DNA of 64,000 nt from Clitoria ternatea (taxonomy: Eukaryota > Streptophyta > Magnoliopsida > Fabales > Fabaceae), in the NCBI GenBank assembly GCA_037962975.1, contig CM075674.1, positions 34,238,501 to 34,302,500 on the forward strand. The letters are read 5' to 3'. Below are positions 52,301 through 58,300 of the stretch, piece after piece (within the stretch, counting starts at the first letter, position 1; the number at the start of each line of letters is the position of its first letter). A model generated the notes under the pieces. That model was not told where the DNA came from. It saw nothing but the letters and a program-made list of their open reading frames with translations, and did no database searches. A program made the translations under genes and the position numbers.

Positions 52301-55300
52301 GAGTTCTCTCGGCCATGCCTCACTCGGAAAGGGCGAGGGATACTCGCTTGAGCAAAATAGGCACAGAATCAACCGGCCCTCGCTCGGACAAGACTGAATC
52401 CGCTCGGGTGAGATTCGTCCAGTAATCAACTATACTACAGCAGACACACTTCATTCATAACCCATATTAATCAACATACCGATTCTAAATTTGTTCAACA
52501 CACAAGCAACATAATATGTCATCACATACACGAAAAACTCATTATGCATTACACACATGATTCATTTCATAATCACTCAGTTCCTTGGCATCAATCCTCC
52601 GCTTGGCGCACCTCCAGGGCTCCGACCTCTTCCCTGTCACTGGTTACTAAATTGAAAGAAAACCACAGCAAGGGTGAGTGTTTGGCATCATAATTAATCT
52701 AGAACGGAAATTAAATAACAAAATACGTGTATATAAATTCCGTCCTACTGCTTTATCCACAAATTGCAAATCACCCTCGACAAATACAGCAAATCACACT
52801 CGGCAAATATAGCAAATCACACTCGATGAATATAGCAAGTCACACTCGGCGAATATAGCAAATCACACTCGATGAATATAGCAAGTCATACTCGGCAAAT
52901 ATAGTAAATCACACTCGGCATACACATCATCATACAATACTAATAATTCATCAATTATCACCACTGACTCTCACAAAATCGATGCCTAGTATCCGGATAC
53001 TAAAGGATAGGTCTTCAGCTGGGGGTCCTACTTGACACCCCGTGAACCCTGCTTGGTTCACCGAGTCCTGCTTGACTCTCCACCTCAACCACTGGGTCCT
53101 ACTTGACCACTGGGTAGCTCAACTGGGGACAAAAACCACGGGAGCCGGAAACGAGGGGCTATACATACCGTCGGCCGTCCTACACCACATAATCATACAT
53201 ATATCATTCACATTCATCATATTATATAACAAGTGGCCATCAACAACAACACATACTCATCAAATGGGCGACCTACTTGTCAAGCCCGTCATCACAACGC
53301 TACTATACACATCGAATCATCACAATGCAAAACACTTTAATCTCACACTCATCATAAACCATACACAATTCACATGCAATTATTATCCACCATCTTTCTT
53401 ACCGTTTTAATACTCAGCTTGGCGACCCGAACTAAACATACGCACTTATTCTAATTAATTACAACCCGAACACCCACTTACCTTGATTCCAAGCTTCGAC
53501 GATCTGTTCTTGATGCCGATTGCGTCCTCTAAGCGCTGGGTTCAAGGTTCCACCTCCGAATCCAACACCAGCTTCGTCACTCAGTCCTCCGACGTTCGTT
53601 TTGCTACCTACGGAGGTCGGAATGCAAAACCCATTAACGCCATACCACCCTCATTGCTCTAAAGACCATTTTCAAGCTCACACACACTAGAGGAACGAAA
53701 AACGGAACCTTACCCCGCCATGCATGGCCATTCGGTTTAAAGGAGAAAACGAAAGAGATAAGATAACTCAATCTAAAGGGTCCATTGGACTCACCTTGAA
53801 GCCACGATCTCGGAAACAGGGTTATTTTGGAGTTTTGATGCGAACAGAGTCTTCCCTTGGAGCATGCAACTCTCGGTAGTGAGGGAGGAGAAGAGGAAGA
53901 GAAGGAGAAGAAGAAGAAGGCTCGCGTGGATAATGAGGAAGAAGAAAGGAAATCTTTATTATTTAAGACTCAGGGGCAAAATTGTCTTTTCCCTATTTCT
54001 TTTATATTTTCTTTGAAAGTTTTAATTAAACCTTTACCTCCTTCTAATTTCATCTTATTTAACCTTTTTGTAATTAATTAATCAATAAATTTATTTATTT
54101 CCACACTAGTTAATTATTTATAATTGCCTAATAATTCATAAAAATATCAAATAAATCTCTAAAACAATTATTAATATTTTCCGCTCATCATAATTTTACT
54201 AAAAGATAACGCTTAACTTTGGAGTTCTTAAGTGATAAGCGACCGAAAAGGCTAATGCATTTGTTGGTATAGGTAGTACGAATTCATTTCTTTAAGCTAT
54301 CCTTGACCGTATAGTCCCATACCTATACAGTCTTTGGATCATTTTCATTCTGGTATGTATTTGGTTCGTTCATGTGTCCTTTCCACTGGAAGCCTGCCAG
54401 GAGCCGCTCCTTATCCGTGCCTATGCATCGGTGATCACTCCCCGTCCTCAATAGCGCTGGGATGTCACATGCCCACCAGCTTCCGCCTGGTTCGTCCCCG
54501 AACCATACCGTACTAGGAGAGGCTAGGCTCTGTTACCACTATAACGCCCCAGCCGCTTTTCAGGAATGAACGACTCTCCCCACAGACCAACACGAGACCT
54601 TTCTAATGTGCTTTTGTCCTCACTCACACATTTCCTGAGAACTTCCCAGGAGGTCACCCATCCCAGAATTACTCCAAGTTAAGCACGCTTAACTTTGGAG
54701 TTCTTAAGTGATAAGCGACCGAAAAGGCTAATGCATTTGTTGGTATAGGTAGTACGAATTCATTTCTTTAAGCTATCCTTGACTGTATAGTCCCACACCT
54801 ATACAGTCTTTGGATCCCTCTCATTCTGGTATGTATTCGGTTCGTTCATGTGCCCCTCCCACTAGAAGCCTGCCAGGAGTCACTCCTTGTCCGTGCCTAT
54901 ACACCGGCGATCACTCCCCGCCCTCAACAGTACCGGGATGTCACATTCCCCGCTGGAAGCCTGCCAGGAGCCGCTCCTTGTCTGTGCCAATGCACCGGCA
55001 ATCACTCCCCGCCCTCAACAGTGCTGGGATGTCACATCAATAGTATAGCTTTGCAACATAAACCAACATCATACTTAATGTTCATAGGAAATAGATGATT
55101 CCTTAACATATTTGTCATTGCTGTCAAGCCCATCTCAACATCATTTATCGTAGAACCTTTCTTATTAAATTTTAAGTCATAACCCTTTTCAGCAAGCTAA
55201 CCAACATTTAAGAGATTCTGACATATACCAGGTGCATAGAACACATCAGAAATGTAATTCAAAGATCCATCTTTCAGCCTAATAACAATCTTTCCTTCCC

Positions 55301-58300
55301 CAAGACTTCAAGGTTTGAGTTATCACCAAGTTTGACTGAAGTATGATAACTTTCATCTAAGTGAAAAAATAGTTCTTTCTTCCCGCTTAGATGATTGCTG
55401 CATCTTGTATCTAACAACCACTGGTTTTCGTTTTTATCAGCTACCACATGACTTGTTGTAAGCACCATCTTCATACCTTCCTCACTTTCTACAACTCAAG
55501 CATGATTTTCTCTAATATTCAATGCTTTAGCACGACATTCTCGACTATAGTGACCAAACTTATTATAGTTATAGCATTGTATATAAGATTTGCATTTAGA
55601 TTGAAAATGTTCGTACTTTTGGCATTTATGACACTGAATATTAGATTTATTGGGAAATGACCCATTACCTCATGTGCCTTGATTTGAGTTAGATTGAGGA
55701 TTCCTCCATTTTTCTTTGAAATTCTGACCCCTTTGATGGTAGTTAGCTCTTCTTTGCACAGGTCCCTCGTTTTTGACATTTGTTTGAACTTTTAATGTTT
55801 GCTCAACCGTCCCACTTGACCTCTCGTTCATCTGCATTTCACATAACTCTAAGGATACTTGTAAATCATTTAGAGCCATTGTGTTTAGATCTTTTGTTTC
55901 TTCAATAGCTGCTACTATGTAATCAAAACAAGTTGACAACGTATGTAGAACTTTCTCCATGATTTCTTTCTTCTTTATTTCATCACCGTTGTTTTTCATT
56001 TCCTTGACAAGTTTATCCATTTGTGAAAAATAATCACGAATGCTTTCTTCTTTGCTTTGCTCCATTAGCTCGAGCTGACGTTTCAAGCCTTGCAATCTCA
56101 TTCGTTTGGCTGGATGAGCACCTTCATATGTTTTGAGTAAAATTTCCCAAGCCTCCTTTGCTGTTTTAGCATAGAAAATTTTCTCTAGAACAGATAGCTC
56201 CATAGATTAACAAATAAAAAATAAGGCTTTTTCATTAAGTAGACGATTTTTCTCTACTTATTGCATATCAACTTTTCCTTTGTCTTCTTCATTTGGTTCA
56301 ACAAAACCATCTTTAATTATTTCTCCATAACTATTGGTTTATACCATCCATATCACTTTGTGCTATAGTATTTACACTTGCATCTGCGAGTGCATGAAGA
56401 GAGTGAGCATGCTTTTTCATATTAAGTATAAACTGATGCCTGGTGATTTCAAGTTACTATAGAAGTCATTTTGACTTGGTGGCTGTTACACTCGTATAAA
56501 CCAATTCTTGGACCTTAATATGTAGACACTTTCATGTTAGGTTGGTTAGTCTTCAACGAATTTATTGAATGATAATATGAACTTGATGAATTTACAGATG
56601 AGCATACTTTGAGTATAATTATACATTAATGCTAATAAGTGAAATAGAAGTATAAAGTTATTGTGAGAAAAAGTGTTGCCACTTAACATAACCTTCCCTT
56701 GATTTTTAATAAAAACTTTTTATTGTGATTAGTGCTCTTAAACATGAGTTAGAAGGTATGAGCGTCATGAGTCTTGACACATAACTCCTATTGAAACCAG
56801 AAAAAGAAAATGAGTTAGAAAAGTCTTTAGACCTGACTAAAAGTGTAAAAATTTATTGTGCGGCAGAAAGGAGACGAAAAAACAAAATGCCTATAGATTT
56901 TTTATTATACTGTTTCGAATCATAAACACTGAAATAAATTTGATTTGGAAATCAAATAGACTCAAATCCTACATTGGCAGATTTTATGTGCAGAATGAAA
57001 TTAGGATTTCAATATCAAGTCAATTTCTATTTTACAACTTTCCAAACAGGGTCTTCTTTTGGGAGGTACAATACAATGACTAAGAAGAAACGAAAAAAAC
57101 AAAACTTATTTGTAGTTTCAAAAGTTAGAATCTTAAGTTTCACTTCTACTAAGTTATTTAAGTAAACTCTAATTTTAATAGAAGAATAATATTAAAAAAA
57201 TCAAGGAATTATGGTAAGTTTTTTTTTCCAAATAAAAAATTTCTAGTAATTTTCCTTCTATATGTGGCACACTTTCTGTGATCAACAGAGAAAAATTTAA
57301 TGAAGAAACTACACACGTGCTACACCAATTCCTTGTGTAAATATTTACTCCTCTAGATCCGACAGTGGCGACACATTGTTATTATATGAATATAATTATA
57401 CATTCTTTCAATTAAAAAATTCCAGTAAATTTGGGTTATACTCTTCTATACCCAGAGCCGGTAAATGAATGGTTATTTTTTAAAATTTATTTACAAATGC
57501 TCTCCAACACTATTTTATTCAATCAATGTTAGAATAATAACATATTATCAAATCATCATTTCTGTATTATTTTTGTGATTGAAAGGCCTAAGCCCAAAAA
57601 ACAGAGACACTACTGTCTACTATTATTGGTTTTGTTAAGTTTCTTTCAAAACTAAGAATAGTCAAAGCCTATGCTTTTTTATTTTAATTTCTTATTATCT
57701 ATAAAAAAAATTTATTCAAGTAAACCAGAAACTTTTGTTTTTGAAATTCTATATTTATGTAGCATTCAATTTATTAATTCAATTTTACTATATTTACAAA
57801 CTATGTGTTTCAGTGCTATTAAAATTAGTTAAGATCGGTTAGCCCAAATACCTGTTTGGATTGGAGTTACATATTGACTGATAGGAATCAGGTTCAACTG
57901 ATCGGTTTTGGCTAAAATCAATAACTGGTTGACCCGAGTTAATTAATTAATTATTTTTTTCCTTTTTTTAACAAAACAACATCATTTCTTTCCCTTAAAA
58001 AATTTACCAAACCTTTTTTCTCATTCTCATAGTTAGAATTAGAATTAGAATTAGAATTAAAAAAATAACAAACTTTTCTTCATTAGGAACTTATTATGTG
58101 TTCGATTTTAAAATTTTAAAATTTTGGGATATGAAATACTTAAATTATACATATAATGCTTTTTTATTTTTTTTTAAATAGATTAAGTTAACTAGTTCAA
58201 CTAATGATTCAACTAATTCGACCATTAACTCGTTGATCTAGACTGATTTAAGAATGTGTCCAATGTACAAAAATCTTGTGACTGATGTGGCATAACAAAC

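Larger units (their letters stand above)
51690..54208 (-). repeat. Tekay-like LTR, 5' end missing
   Basis: Its terminal bases (plus strand TATGACGTCC...ataaatttttcgcgttta) parallel the end of the Ty3 A/B LTR (TGTGACGCCC...ataaatttttcacgttta), so it is a related but distinct family. It contains CACTCGG repeats (52040-52420), a 23-bp tandem array (52765-52920), and the 'cctacttgacc' / 'ctgcttggttcacc' block (52990-53130). Confidence 0.7.
51690..55036 (-). mobile_element. Chimeric Cassandra TRIM / Tekay-like LTR insertion (3,347 bp)
   Basis: Flanked by a perfect 5-bp target duplication TCAAT (51685-51689, 55037-55041); removing it rejoins copia 2 exactly as in copia 1. On the minus strand: LTR 55036-54540 (TGTGACATCCC...GGGGCGTTATA), PBS TGGTAACAGAGC (54538-54527), a 70-nt internal region, polypurine GCTGGTGGGCA (54480-54470), a second LTR start TGTGACATCCC at 54469. 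The 5S-derived, PBS-PPT-only layout is that of Cassandra TRIMs. After 260 nt the second LTR changes at about 54210 into a Tekay-like LTR with CACTCGG repeats that runs to GGACGTCATA at 51690. So one end is Cassandra and the other Tekay-like, yet they share one target duplication. Confidence 0.75.

Noticed and set aside
52765..52920. CRISPR-like array
   Set aside because: The 23-bp units are contiguous without spacers and lie in a plant LTR; a minisatellite.
54630..54712. A 5S rRNA gene
   Set aside because: Only about the middle and C-box of 5S match; the sequence between A-box and C-box differs and the ends are absent. It is an LTR component.
51690..55036. Simple 3.3-kb solo LTR of a Tekay-like family
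   Set aside because: First reading, because of the perfect TSD. A PBS, polypurine tract and second TGTGACATCCC start at 54469-54538 and a 5S-like domain show that the right third is a Cassandra TRIM.
30819..56340. Fold-back sequencing or assembly artefact
   Set aside because: An artefact would give near-identical arms. These arms differ by many substitutions, a 3.3-kb insertion with its own TSD, and private deletions. A long-read check is still worthwhile.
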